Shown here: one piece after another, positions 38,045 to 46,778 of the stretch | Position numbering within the stretch: position 1 is the stretch's first letter | Layout: the number at the start of each line of letters is the position of its first letter | Assembly (NCBI GenBank): GCA_902548405.1 | Contig: CACCRN010000001.1 | Coordinates: 122,375-186,374, forward strand | Source: an uncultured Pelagibacteraceae bacterium | GTDB taxonomy: Bacteria; Pseudomonadota; Alphaproteobacteria; Pelagibacterales; Pelagibacteraceae | DNA: 64,000 nucleotides | Direction of reading: 5' to 3' | Position numbers and translations under genes: made by a program | Notes under the pieces: model-generated | What the model saw: only the letters and a program-made list of their open reading frames with translations | Told to the model about the DNA's origin: nothing | The model's database searches: none

Positions 38045-38650
38045 ATGGAACATAACAATATTTTAGGAACAGTGCTAGCAGGCGGTAAGTCACAAAGATT
38101 TGGTGAAGATAAATCTCAGATATTACTAGCTGATAAAATATTGATTGATTACATCTTGGCAGAAATAATTGACGAATTTAAGGAAGTATTAATAGTATCA
38201 AATAATTCAATTAAATTTACTAATTCAGACAAAATTTCACTAATTGGAGATATTAAAAAAGATCTTGGCCCTTTAGGTGGAGTTCTGTCAGCAATGAAAT
38301 GGGTCAAAGATCATAATAAAAACTATCAATGGATAGCAACTTTTCCAGTAGATACTCCCTTCTTTAAAAAAGAAATTTTAGAGCAATTCATTAATCAAAT
38401 TGATGAAAATGAAAGTAGTTTATTTTTTATAAAATCAAACAATACTAGGCATAACATCTTTGGTTTATGGTCGATGAATTTATTAGATCAATTAGAAGAT
38501 GATCTAGAAAAGGGAGCCCGGAAAGTTGAATTGTGGGCTAATAGTATTGGAGTTAAAATAATTAATATGGAGTTTCCGAATCAAGATCCTTTCTTTAATA
38601 TCAATACAAAAGAAGATTTAGAACAAGCCAAAGAATTATTAAAAAAATGA
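38045..38650 (+). CDS. mobA: Molybdenum cofactor guanylyltransferase
   Basis: Adds GMP to molybdopterin to make the guanine-dinucleotide form used by formate dehydrogenase. The nucleotidyltransferase start is GTVLAGGKSQRFGEDKS, followed by LGGVLSAMKW and the metal motif FPVDTPFF. The ATG at 38045 is preferred; the frame can begin at 38027 and would then add MFYILL. Overlaps moeA by 4 bases. Divergent from the formate dehydrogenase operon that needs its product. Confidence 0.92.
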   Translation: MEHNNILGTVLAGGKSQRFGEDKSQILLADKILIDYILAEIIDEFKEVLIVSNNSIKFTNSDKISLIGDIKKDLGPLGGVLSAMKWVKDHNKNYQWIATFPVDTPFFKKEILEQFINQIDENESSLFFIKSNNTRHNIFGLWSMNLLDQLEDDLEKGARKVELWANSIGVKIINMEFPNQDPFFNINTKEDLEQAKELLKK

Positions 38651-39900
38651 TTAGTTACGATCAATCTAGAAAAATTTTAAAAAAGGCAAAAATTGAAATT
38701 AAAGATGAAACTATATTGAGTGAAAACTCTATTAACAGAGTGATTTCAGATAACATTTATTCAAAGATCAATTATCCAGCAGGAGATAATGCTGCATTTG
38801 ATGGATTTGCAGTTAAATCAAAAGATACTGATGGAATTAAGAAAAATTCACCAAAACAATTTAAAATAATTGGATCTATTGCAGCAGGAACAAAATCATT
38901 AAATAAAAAAATTAAAAAATACGATGCTGTTGAAATAATGACGGGTGGAATAATTCCTAAAGGTTTTGATACAATCATTCCAATAGAACAAATTATTTTT
39001 TATCCAAACAAAAATAATAAAAAATACATTTTAGTTAATCAAAAAATTAAAAAGTTTAATCATGCAAGATTTGCAGGTTCAGACTTTAAAAAGGGTGAGA
39101 TAGTTGTCAAAAAAAATACAATAATACAGCCAAATCATATTTTAGCTTTTAAAACTTTAGGGATAAAAAAAATTAAAGTTAAAAAGAAAATTAATATTTT
39201 ATTTTTTTCAACAGGAAACGAAATTACAGATCAAGACAACATTCCAAATTGGAAAGTTAGAAACTCTAACATTCATTACATCAAAAATCTTAAAGAAAAC
39301 TTTTTATTTAATTTTAAAAATGGTGGAATACTTAGAGATAACCATCAAAATATTTATAAATCTCAAATTAAAAAACTTATAAGTAGTGATACTGATATAT
39401 TGATAACATCAGGAGCTGTTTCTGCTGGAAAATATGACTATATTCCAAGTGTTGTTAAGACATTTAAATTGTCCAATTATTTTAAAAGTGTAGCAATCCG
39501 ACCAGGAAAACCTATTCTATTTGCTAAAATTAAAGGAAAACAAAAAGCAATATTTGGTCTTCCAGGAAATCCAATGTCATCATCTGCTTGTTTTAGATTT
39601 TTTGTTATTCCTTTTATGGAAAACATTTTAGGACTAAGTGAAGAACAGCCTATTAGGGCAACTTTAAAAAATAGCTTTTCAAAAAAACAGAATTTTACAA
39701 GGTTTGCAAAAAGCAAATTAAGCACAACTAAAAATGGAAAAATAGAAGTTGAGATTTTGCAAGGGCAAGAGTCTTTTAGAGTAAAGTCTTTTGTTAAATC
39801 AAACATTTGGTCTTTGTTGCCAGCAGGGAAATCAAAATTTAAAAAAGGGGATATCTTAGATTGTTTTTTCCCCAACCATTCTAATCAATCTTTGATTTAG
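38647..39900 (+). CDS. moeA: Molybdopterin molybdenumtransferase MoeA
   Basis: Inserts molybdenum into molybdopterin. The 417-residue protein has AFDGFAVKSKDTDG, EIMTGGIIPKGFDTIIPIE, FFSTGNEI, TSGAVSAGKYDYIPSV and FGLPGNPMSSSACF. These match MoeA domains in order, including the C-terminal domain IV. The start overlaps the mobA stop by 4 bases. moeA and mobA form a small cofactor operon. Confidence 0.93.
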   Translation: MISYDQSRKILKKAKIEIKDETILSENSINRVISDNIYSKINYPAGDNAAFDGFAVKSKDTDGIKKNSPKQFKIIGSIAAGTKSLNKKIKKYDAVEIMTGGIIPKGFDTIIPIEQIIFYPNKNNKKYILVNQKIKKFNHARFAGSDFKKGEIVVKKNTIIQPNHILAFKTLGIKKIKVKKKINILFFSTGNEITDQDNIPNWKVRNSNIHYIKNLKENFLFNFKNGGILRDNHQNIYKSQIKKLISSDTDILITSGAVSAGKYDYIPSVVKTFKLSNYFKSVAIRPGKPILFAKIKGKQKAIFGLPGNPMSSSACFRFFVIPFMENILGLSEEQPIRATLKNSFSKKQNFTRFAKSKLSTTKNGKIEVEILQGQESFRVKSFVKSNIWSLLPAGKSKFKKGDILDCFFPNHSNQSLI

Positions 39901-39949
39901 AAACGTATTTTTGTTGTAGAAAAATCTTTTTAGAATTAGATTTCTACAA

Positions 39950-40855
39950 ATGTTAGAGTTAAGAGATCCAAAACTTGCTGTCCCAATTGTACTGTTTGCT
40001 GGCATATTATGGTCATTTGGACCTTTGGTTGTAAGGTATATGGATAGTCCCAATCTTGTTCCTTGGCAGTATATATTTGGAAGAGGTTTAACTATTTTTA
40101 TTCTACTTAATCTCTATCTATATTTTGAAGAAGGAAAAAACTTCTACAAAAATTACTATAAAATAGGGTTATCAGGAATTGTTGGTGGCTCAGGTCTTGG
40201 AGTTGCAATGATCACGTTTATTTATTCTATAACAAACACCAGCGCCGCTGTTACTTTGCTTTGTTTAGCTGCAATGCCTTTTTTTACAGCTCTTTTGGCA
40301 TTTTTATTTCTTAGAGAACGAATTTCACTTAATGTTTGGATATCAATTATAATTGCTTCAGCTGGTATATTGATAATGGCGATTGGTAATACTGGTGAGA
40401 AATCTTTAATTGGTTTTGTGTTTGGACTAACATCATCAATAGGTTTTTCTGTATTTTCAGTTTCACTAAGATGGAGAAAAGAAACTCCTAAGTTTACAAC
40501 AGTTGCTTTTGCTGGTTTCTTTTGTTTTGTGTTTGCATCAATTATGATTTTATCTACTGGACAAGCATTCTTTGCAACCAGCTATAATAGTTCTTTATTT
40601 TCACTTCATGGATTTTTAGTTTGTTCAGGATTAATTTTATACTCAATTGGTTCAAAAGCTATTCCAGCTGCTGAGTTAACATTATTGTCTTTAACAGAAG
40701 TTGTGGGTGGAATATTTTGGGTTTGGTTACCAATTTTAGGAATTAATGAAGTGCCATCAACAAATACTATTATTGGAGGTTTCTTTTTGTTTGTATCTTT
40801 ATTCTATTACAGTTTAATTATGAGATGGAATAAACGCTACATAGCATTAAATTAA
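39950..40855 (+). CDS. EamA/DMT-family transporter
   Basis: A 301-residue ten-helix membrane protein with two EamA repeats: AAMPFFTALLAFLFLRERIS (repeat 1) and LSLTEVVGGIFWVWLPILGINEVPS (repeat 2). It is placed 6 bases before the creatinase gene. It may move creatine, guanidino compounds or an amino acid for the downstream enzymes, either in or out. Substrate not determined. Confidence 0.85.
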   Translation: MLELRDPKLAVPIVLFAGILWSFGPLVVRYMDSPNLVPWQYIFGRGLTIFILLNLYLYFEEGKNFYKNYYKIGLSGIVGGSGLGVAMITFIYSITNTSAAVTLLCLAAMPFFTALLAFLFLRERISLNVWISIIIASAGILIMAIGNTGEKSLIGFVFGLTSSIGFSVFSVSLRWRKETPKFTTVAFAGFFCFVFASIMILSTGQAFFATSYNSSLFSLHGFLVCSGLILYSIGSKAIPAAELTLLSLTEVVGGIFWVWLPILGINEVPSTNTIIGGFFLFVSLFYYSLIMRWNKRYIALN

Positions 40856-40861
40856 ATTATT

Positions 40862-42079
40862 ATGGAACGACCTGATTTTTTTGAACTTGAAAATGGTGAA
40901 AAAGTAAAATTACCATTTACAGATAAAGAGTATAACGATCGAGTAAGTAAACTTAGATCAGTGATGGAAAAAAATGGTCTTGATATGATTATTTTAACCT
41001 CCATGCATAACGTTGCGTATTACACAGGTTTTATTTACTGTTCTTTTGGAAGACCATATGGATGTGTGATTACTCAAGATAAAATTTCAACAATTTCAGC
41101 TAATATTGATGCAAGCCAACCATGGCGTAGATCGCATTGTGATAATGTGATTTATACTGATTGGAAAAGAGATAATTTTTTAAGAGCAATTGTATCAATT
41201 ATTGGAAGAGACGAGCCTCCAAAAAATATTGGAATTGAAAATGATCATGTCACTTTAGATATGAGAGATAAAATAGGATCTATTTTTACTTTCTCTGTTT
41301 TTAGTGATGTTTCAAAAGATCTAATGAAACTTAGAATGATTAAATCTGATGAAGAAATTGAAATAATTCGAAATGGTGCAAGGATTGCAGACATTGGTGG
41401 TGAAGAAATAGCTAAAAATATTAGAGAAGATAACACAGAGATCGAAGTAGCAATAGCAGCAAGGGATAGAATGGAAAGGGAGATTGTTAAAAGTTATCCA
41501 GGTGCAGAATACATGGACACTTGGGTATGGTTCCAATCTGGCATCAATACAGATGGAGCTCACAATCCAAAGACTAATAGAAAATTAGTTAAAGGAGATA
41601 TTTTATCTTTAAATACTTTTCCTATGATCTCAGGATATTACACTGCACTGGAGAGAACTTTGTTTTTAGATCATGCAGATGATGCCTCCCTTAAAGCTTG
41701 GGAAGCAAATGTTAAAGTTCACAAGCGTGGATTAGAATTAATTAAACCAGGTGTTAAATGTTCAGACATTTGTCATGAGCTAAATGAATTATTTGCTGAA
41801 CTTGGTTACCTTCAGTACCGAACATTTGGTTATGGTCATTCATTTGGTATGCTTTCTCACTTTTATGGAAGAGAAGCTGGTTTAGAATTAAGAGAAGACA
41901 TTGATACTATTCTTGAAGAAAATATGGTTGTTTCTATGGAGCCAATGATAATGATCCCAGAAGGTAATCCTGGTGCTGGTGGATATAGAGAACACGATAT
42001 TTTATTAATAGGTAAAGATGGAGCAGAAAATATTACAAAATTTCCTTTCGGGCCTGAGCATAATATTATAAAAAACTAA
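40862..42079 (+). CDS. Creatinase (creatine amidinohydrolase), M24 family
   Basis: Hydrolyses creatine to sarcosine and urea. The 405-residue chain matches Pseudomonas creatinase over its whole length: YCSFGRPYGCVIT, ANIDASQPWRR, YTDWKRDNF, DTWVWFQSGINTDGAHNP (His234, equal to the catalytic His232), and YRTFGYGHSFGMLSHFYGREAGLELREDID. Ordinary M24 aminopeptidases bind two metals; creatinase does not. Following genes encode glycine amidinotransferase and threonine aldolase, so a glycine/guanidino pathway is likely. An activity on guanidinoacetate rather than creatine cannot be excluded. Confidence 0.9.
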   Translation: MERPDFFELENGEKVKLPFTDKEYNDRVSKLRSVMEKNGLDMIILTSMHNVAYYTGFIYCSFGRPYGCVITQDKISTISANIDASQPWRRSHCDNVIYTDWKRDNFLRAIVSIIGRDEPPKNIGIENDHVTLDMRDKIGSIFTFSVFSDVSKDLMKLRMIKSDEEIEIIRNGARIADIGGEEIAKNIREDNTEIEVAIAARDRMEREIVKSYPGAEYMDTWVWFQSGINTDGAHNPKTNRKLVKGDILSLNTFPMISGYYTALERTLFLDHADDASLKAWEANVKVHKRGLELIKPGVKCSDICHELNELFAELGYLQYRTFGYGHSFGMLSHFYGREAGLELREDIDTILEENMVVSMEPMIMIPEGNPGAGGYREHDILLIGKDGAENITKFPFGPEHNIIKN

Positions 42080-42084
42080 TCTTT

Positions 42085-43197
42085 ATGAGCGAGAATAAAA
42101 CTATTGTTAATAGTTGGAATGAGTGGGATCCGTTAAAACATGTTATTGTTGGAAGAGCGGATGGCACTTGTATTCCAGCACCAGAGCCAGCATTAGATGC
42201 AAAAGTTCCTGAAGATAGTGATATGCGAGGTCAGTTTGGTCCAAGAACCAAAGACACTGTCGATAAAGCAAATGAATTATTAGACAACTTTTCAAACATG
42301 CTTCAAAAAAGAGGTATTAAAGTTGATCGACCAACACCAATTGATTTTAATCAAAAAACATCAACACCAGATTGGGAAGCAGAAACTATGTTTGGTTGTA
42401 TGCCCCCAAGAGATGTTTTGTTAACTGTAGGTAATGAAATTTTAGAAGCAACAATGAGTTATCGATGTCGTTGGTTTGAATATTTATGTTACCGACCATT
42501 ACTTAAAGATTATTACAATCAAGATCCTAACATGAGACACGAATCCGCTCCAAAGCCAAGACTAACAGATGCAGATTACAGAAAAGATTATCTATCAGAT
42601 AAAATTGGGGTTCAAAAAAGATTAGAGTGGACTGAAAAAAAATATTTCGTAACTACTGAAGAAGAACCATTATTTGATGCAGCAGATGTATTGAGATTTG
42701 GAAAAGATTTGGTTGTTCAACATGGATTTACAACTAATTTAAAAGGAATTGATTGGCTAAAGAGACATTATAAAGATCACAGAGTTCACGCAGTAAATTT
42801 CCCAGGAGATCCATATCCTATTCACATTGATGCAACCTTTACCCCAATAAAAGAAGGTTTAATTATCAACAATCCTCAAAGAAGATTGCCAAAAGAACAA
42901 AGAAAACTTTTTGAAGATAATGGATGGGAAATAGTTGATAGTGCTCAACCAGCTCATAACGAACCGCCACCGCTTTGTTATTCTTCAACATGGTTATCAA
43001 TGAATGTTTTAGTTTTAGATCCTAAAACAGTTTGTGTTGAGAAAAGTGAAATTTATCAAGCTGAGCAGTTGGACAAATTAGGAATGGAAGTTGTTCCAGT
43101 AGAACTTAGAGATGCTTATGCATTTGGTGGAGGACTTCACTGTTGTACAGCAGATGTATATAGAGAAGGCACTTTAAAAGATTATTTTCCAAAATAA
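42085..43197 (+). CDS. Glycine amidinotransferase (AGAT-like)
   Basis: Amidinotransferase that moves the amidino group between arginine and glycine (guanidinoacetate + ornithine in the other direction). The 370-residue protein matches vertebrate AGAT: YNEWDPL-like start (NSWNEWDPLKHVIVGRADG), FDAADVLRFGKD, IHIDATF (His247 and Asp249), and the catalytic Cys353 in GGGLHCCTADVYR. No mitochondrial leader. Bacterial AGAT homologues are also used for other guanidino products, so the acceptor is not fixed. It lies 5 bases after the creatinase gene. Confidence 0.9.
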   Translation: MSENKTIVNSWNEWDPLKHVIVGRADGTCIPAPEPALDAKVPEDSDMRGQFGPRTKDTVDKANELLDNFSNMLQKRGIKVDRPTPIDFNQKTSTPDWEAETMFGCMPPRDVLLTVGNEILEATMSYRCRWFEYLCYRPLLKDYYNQDPNMRHESAPKPRLTDADYRKDYLSDKIGVQKRLEWTEKKYFVTTEEEPLFDAADVLRFGKDLVVQHGFTTNLKGIDWLKRHYKDHRVHAVNFPGDPYPIHIDATFTPIKEGLIINNPQRRLPKEQRKLFEDNGWEIVDSAQPAHNEPPPLCYSSTWLSMNVLVLDPKTVCVEKSEIYQAEQLDKLGMEVVPVELRDAYAFGGGLHCCTADVYREGTLKDYFPK

Positions 43198-43202
43198 TAA
43201 CA

Positions 43203-44252
43203 ATGGCAAAAATAAAAACAAAAAGAGAGCGAGTTAAATTCGCCTCTGACAATGTTGCAGGCGCATGTCCTGAGGTATTAGAGGCAATCATTAAAGCAAA
43301 TGAAGGAGACAGCACTCCTTATGGAAACGATACTTTATCAACAGAGTTACAAGATAAGTTTTCAGAAATATTTGAAAAAGAAGTAATTGTTTTTCCAACC
43401 GCTTCAGGAACAGCTGCAAATGCTTTGGCTTTATCTACGATGACACCTTCATATGGAAATATTTATTGTCATAAGATGTCTCATATAAATACAGATGAAT
43501 GTGGTGCGCCTGAATTTTATACAGGAGGTGGAAAGTTAATCCCTTTAACTGGAATAATGGGAAAAATAACTGCAGAAGAATTACACCAATCTATAGGTGG
43601 AAAAGGAGTTGTTCATCATACACAACCTTCATCAGTTAGCATTACTCAAGTATGCGAAACAGGTGAAGTTTATCAATTAGATGAAATCAAAAAAATTGCA
43701 GAGATAACTCACAAACATAATCTAAATTTACATATGGATGGTGCTAGATTTGCTAATGCATTGGTATCTTTAGATGTAACACCTGCAGAAATGACTTGGA
43801 AATCAGGGGTTGATGTATTGTCATTTGGAGCAACTAAAAATGGATGTTTAGCAGCTGAAGCAATTATATTTTTTAAGAAAGAATTAGTAGGGGATATCGC
43901 TTTTTTAATGAAAAGAGCAGGGCACTTATTATCTAAAATGCGTTTTGTATCTGCTCAATTAGATGCCTACATTTCAAATGATGTTTGGCTAAGAAATGCA
44001 AAACACGCAAATGCAATGGGAAAAAAATTAAGCGATGGTTTAAGCAAGCATAATGATATTGAAATTGCTTATCCAACTGAGGCAAACGAAGTCTTTGCAA
44101 AATTTCCAAGAGAAAAAATAGAAAATCTTAATTCCGAAGGTTACAAAATGAATGAGGAAGAGTTAGATGGAAAAGCTGTAAGATTAGTTGCTGCTTGGAA
44201 TACTAAAGATAGTGATGTTGATGAATTGTTAAATACAATTAAAGCTAGCTAG
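43203..44252 (+). CDS. ltaE: Low-specificity L-threonine aldolase
   Basis: A PLP enzyme that cleaves threonine/allo-threonine to glycine and acetaldehyde. The 349-residue protein has the start FASDNVAGACPEVLEAI, HMDGARFANALVSL and the PLP lysine in SFGATKNGCLAAEAI. It is the third glycine-linked gene in a row after creatinase and AGAT. Its stop overlaps the convergent small gene by 8 bases. Confidence 0.93.
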   Translation: MAKIKTKRERVKFASDNVAGACPEVLEAIIKANEGDSTPYGNDTLSTELQDKFSEIFEKEVIVFPTASGTAANALALSTMTPSYGNIYCHKMSHINTDECGAPEFYTGGGKLIPLTGIMGKITAEELHQSIGGKGVVHHTQPSSVSITQVCETGEVYQLDEIKKIAEITHKHNLNLHMDGARFANALVSLDVTPAEMTWKSGVDVLSFGATKNGCLAAEAIIFFKKELVGDIAFLMKRAGHLLSKMRFVSAQLDAYISNDVWLRNAKHANAMGKKLSDGLSKHNDIEIAYPTEANEVFAKFPREKIENLNSEGYKMNEEELDGKAVRLVAAWNTKDSDVDELLNTIKAS

Positions 44253-44472
44253 GATTTTCTTTTAAAAACTCAATATATTTTATTACTTCTTCAAATTGTT
44301 CATCAGGAATATCCTTGTAACTTGCATTGAATTTACTTTTTACACAAATAGCAACATGAGCGTAGGGGTTTCTTCCTTTAGGATGATTTGGATGCTCGGG
44401 TAATTGCCCCACCAAATAATCGCCAGCTTCCTGAATAATTTTCCAGAGTTTACTTGCGTTTTCTTTATTCAC
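44245..44472 (-). CDS. Small conserved protein whose 5' end is duplicated at 48.3 kb
   Basis: A 75-residue soluble protein that I cannot name. It starts at a GTG (44470-44472). Its second half (NPYAHVAICVKSKFNASYKDIPDEQFEEVIKYIEFLKE) looks like the short helical block seen at the C-terminus of phage ORF6C-type regulators, but this is weak. The first ~19 codons fall in a direct repeat whose other copy is at 48262-48320, with an ATG instead of GTG. It marks the left edge of the candidate island. Overlaps ltaE by 8 bases. Confidence 0.6.
   Translation of the reverse strand: MNKENASKLWKIIQEAGDYLVGQLPEHPNHPKGRNPYAHVAICVKSKFNASYKDIPDEQFEEVIKYIEFLKENPS
44412..44470. repeat. Direct repeat, left copy (59 bp)
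   Basis: This 59-base stretch is identical to 48262-48320 except one base (A at 44467, G at 48317). Both copies have the same orientation. It covers the 5' coding end of the small minus-strand gene. Weaker similarity continues outward to about 44550 (shared blocks TGTTTTATCTC, ATCCTATAAC). Together the copies bound ~3.8 kb holding the methyltransferase, DUF262-HNH and protease genes. Confidence 0.95.
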
Positions 44473-44502
44473 TATGCCCCAAATTGTGTTTTATCTCTCT
44501 AT

Positions 44503-44534
44503 CTACAAGTATTCTACAAGTTGTCCTATATAAT
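44503..44534 (+). promoter_or_regulatory. Promoter-like region of the methyltransferase gene with direct repeats
   Basis: An exact TATAAT at 44529-44534 lies 43 bases before the methyltransferase ATG. Just upstream, CTACAAGT occurs twice (44503-44510 and 44514-44521, 11-base period), about one helical turn apart, which could bind a regulator. No good -35 is visible, fitting activator control. A five-codon frame (44551-44568, MKNIL) precedes the gene and may be meaningless. Confidence 0.4.
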
Positions 44535-44577
44535 CCTATAACTGAGAATCATGAAAAATATATTATAAATTTAAAAG

Positions 44578-45678
44578 ATGAAAAATGAAAAAAACAGAAA
44601 ACTAACTCAGGCAAAAAATTTAAAAAAAGATGAATTTTACACTCAATTAGAAGATATCGAGCAAGAATTAAGACATTATAAAAAACATTTTAAAAATAAA
44701 GTTGTTTATTGCAATTGTGATGATCCTAGAGTTAGTAATTTTTTTAAATATTTTTCATTAAATTTTGAAAAGTTAGGATTAAAAAAACTTATTACAACTT
44801 GTTATAAAAATCAAAACATGGATTTATTTAGCCAAAATAAATCTGAAAAAGCAATTTATTTGGAATATGAGGGTGATAAAAATAATAATCAAATTCCAGA
44901 TCCAGAGGAGATTGGGATTAAAAGTTTAAATGGAGATGGTGATTTTAGAAGTGAGGAAGCAATAAAACTATTAAAACAATCTGATATAGTCGTTACAAAC
45001 CCACCTTTTTCTTTGTTTAGGCCGTATGTTGCTCAACTTTTTGAGTACAATAAAAAGTTTTTAATTATAGGTCATCAAAATCAAATTAAATACAAAGAAA
45101 CTTTTAAATTAATTAAAGAAAATAAAATGTGGATGGGTTATGGTTTTAAAGGTAATGCTGCTCATTTTATAAATAATCATTACACAGATTATGCAACAGC
45201 AGGTGATCATAAAGAGGGAATGATAAGAGTTTCAGGTGTTACATGGTTAACAAATCTTGATCACACAAAACGACATGAAGATTTAATTTTATATAAGAAA
45301 TATAATACAGACGATTATAGAAAATATGATAACTATGATGCAATCAATGTAGATAAAACAAAAGATATTCCAATGAATTACAAAGGGGTAATGGGTGTTC
45401 CCATCACTTTTATGTATAAATATAATCCAGATCAATTCGAGATTTTAGGTATGACTTCTGGTAGAAATGAATTTGAAGCAGTCCCAACAAAGAAATATTT
45501 AAATCCCATTCAACATAATACTGATGGATCTAAAATAAATGGTAGTAAAGCAAACACTAGTGCTGCTATTTTATGGAAAAAGAAACCAGATGGTGTTTAT
45601 TATACTGCTGATAAAGTAAAAGGTTATTTGACAATATTGTATACAAGATTTTTAATTAAAAATAAGAAATTAAAGTGA
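44578..45678 (+). CDS. EcoRI-family adenine-specific DNA methyltransferase
   Basis: A 366-residue predicted N6-adenine DNA methyltransferase. The N-terminal KKDEFYTQLEDIEQEL is the EcoRI-methylase-type opening, then VVYCNCDDPRVSNFFKYF and the catalytic NPPF (residues 141-144, in DIVVTNPPFSLFRPY). The later half has WMGYGFKGNAAHFINNHY and GVMGVPITFMYKYNPDQFEILG, all typical of the EcoRI_methylase family. Its stop is 1 base before the DUF262-HNH gene, so both are made together. The enzyme probably protects host DNA from the partner nuclease. Recognition sequence unknown. Confidence 0.88.
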   Translation: MKNEKNRKLTQAKNLKKDEFYTQLEDIEQELRHYKKHFKNKVVYCNCDDPRVSNFFKYFSLNFEKLGLKKLITTCYKNQNMDLFSQNKSEKAIYLEYEGDKNNNQIPDPEEIGIKSLNGDGDFRSEEAIKLLKQSDIVVTNPPFSLFRPYVAQLFEYNKKFLIIGHQNQIKYKETFKLIKENKMWMGYGFKGNAAHFINNHYTDYATAGDHKEGMIRVSGVTWLTNLDHTKRHEDLILYKKYNTDDYRKYDNYDAINVDKTKDIPMNYKGVMGVPITFMYKYNPDQFEILGMTSGRNEFEAVPTKKYLNPIQHNTDGSKINGSKANTSAAILWKKKPDGVYYTADKVKGYLTILYTRFLIKNKKLK

Positions 45679-45679
45679 C

Positions 45680-46762
45680 ATGGAAATCGAATTAAAAAAA
45701 ATTAAAATTAAAGATCTTGTAGAAAATTATTCTGATAAAGATCATGAGGGTGTATTTGGTTATGGAGGAAAATTAGACATCAGACCTCAATATCAAAGAG
45801 AGTTTGTTTATGATCCAGACCAAAGATCAGCTGTAATAAATTCAATATTTGAAGATTATCCGCTAAATGTAATGTATTGGGCTGTTAGAGAAGATGGAAG
45901 ATTTGAAGTTATAGATGGTCAACAGAGAACGATATCAATTTGTCAATACGTTGTAGGAGATTTTTCTTATAAAGAAAGATATTTTCACAATCTCCAGAAT
46001 GATGAAAAAGATAAAATAAATAATTATGAATTAATGATATATTTTTGCAAAGGAAGCGATAGTGAAAAACTGTCTTGGTTTAAAATTATAAATATTGCAG
46101 GTGAAAAACTTTTAAATCAAGAGCTATTAAATGCAGTTTATTCAGGACCATGGGTAACAGATCTAAAAAAGTATTTTAGTAAAAATGGCTGCCCAGCTTA
46201 TGACATAGGAAACAAATATTTAAAAGGATCTGCAATTAGACAAGATTACTTAGAAACGATACTTAAATGGAAAAGTGATAATAAAATTGAAGATTATATG
46301 GGCTCACACCAACATGAGAGTGATGCAAATGAAATTTGGTTATATTTTCAAAGTATAATCAATTGGGTTCAAGCTATTTTTCCTAATTACAGAAAAGAAA
46401 TGAAAGGTGTTGATTGGGGTTATCTCTATGACAAATTCAATAAAAAAAAAATTGATCATAAAATTCTTGAAGAAGAAATTTCTAAATTAATGCAAGATAG
46501 AGATGTCACAAAGAAAAGTGGAATATATTTTTATGTGTTAACTAGAGAAGAAAAATATTTGAATCTGAGAGCATTTGACGAAAACCATAAAAGAGAAGCT
46601 TACGAGAAACAAAAAGGTATCTGCCCTAAATGTGAGAAACATTTTTCAATAGATGAAATGGAGGCGGACCATATAGATCCCTGGAGTTCAGGAGGAGCAA
46701 CTATTTCAGAAAATTGTCAAATGTTATGTAAAGAAGATAATAGAAGAAAGTCAGGAAGATAA
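45680..46762 (+). CDS. DUF262-HNH endonuclease, partner of the methyltransferase
   Basis: A 360-residue two-domain protein. The N-terminal DUF262 (ParB/GmrS-like) has RPQYQREFVYDPDQRSAVINSI and the nucleotide-site motif DGQQR (79-83). The C-terminal HNH domain has CPKC (C315, C318), EADHIDPWSSGG (D330-H331), NCQMLC (N345, C350) and DNRRK (N354). DUF262 is the NTP-dependent part of GmrSD-type restriction enzymes. Placed one base after a DNA methyltransferase, it is a good candidate for the cutting half of a two-gene restriction-modification system. No DUF1524 is seen; HNH takes its place. Confidence 0.87.
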   Translation: MEIELKKIKIKDLVENYSDKDHEGVFGYGGKLDIRPQYQREFVYDPDQRSAVINSIFEDYPLNVMYWAVREDGRFEVIDGQQRTISICQYVVGDFSYKERYFHNLQNDEKDKINNYELMIYFCKGSDSEKLSWFKIINIAGEKLLNQELLNAVYSGPWVTDLKKYFSKNGCPAYDIGNKYLKGSAIRQDYLETILKWKSDNKIEDYMGSHQHESDANEIWLYFQSIINWVQAIFPNYRKEMKGVDWGYLYDKFNKKKIDHKILEEEISKLMQDRDVTKKSGIYFYVLTREEKYLNLRAFDENHKREAYEKQKGICPKCEKHFSIDEMEADHIDPWSSGGATISENCQMLCKEDNRRKSGR

Positions 46763-46778
46763 AGTTTTTTCATAACAT

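Noticed and set aside
44551..44568. Five-codon frame MKNIL before the methyltransferase gene, as a leader peptide
   Set aside because: Too short and in AT-rich DNA; no hairpins or regulatory codons to support attenuation.
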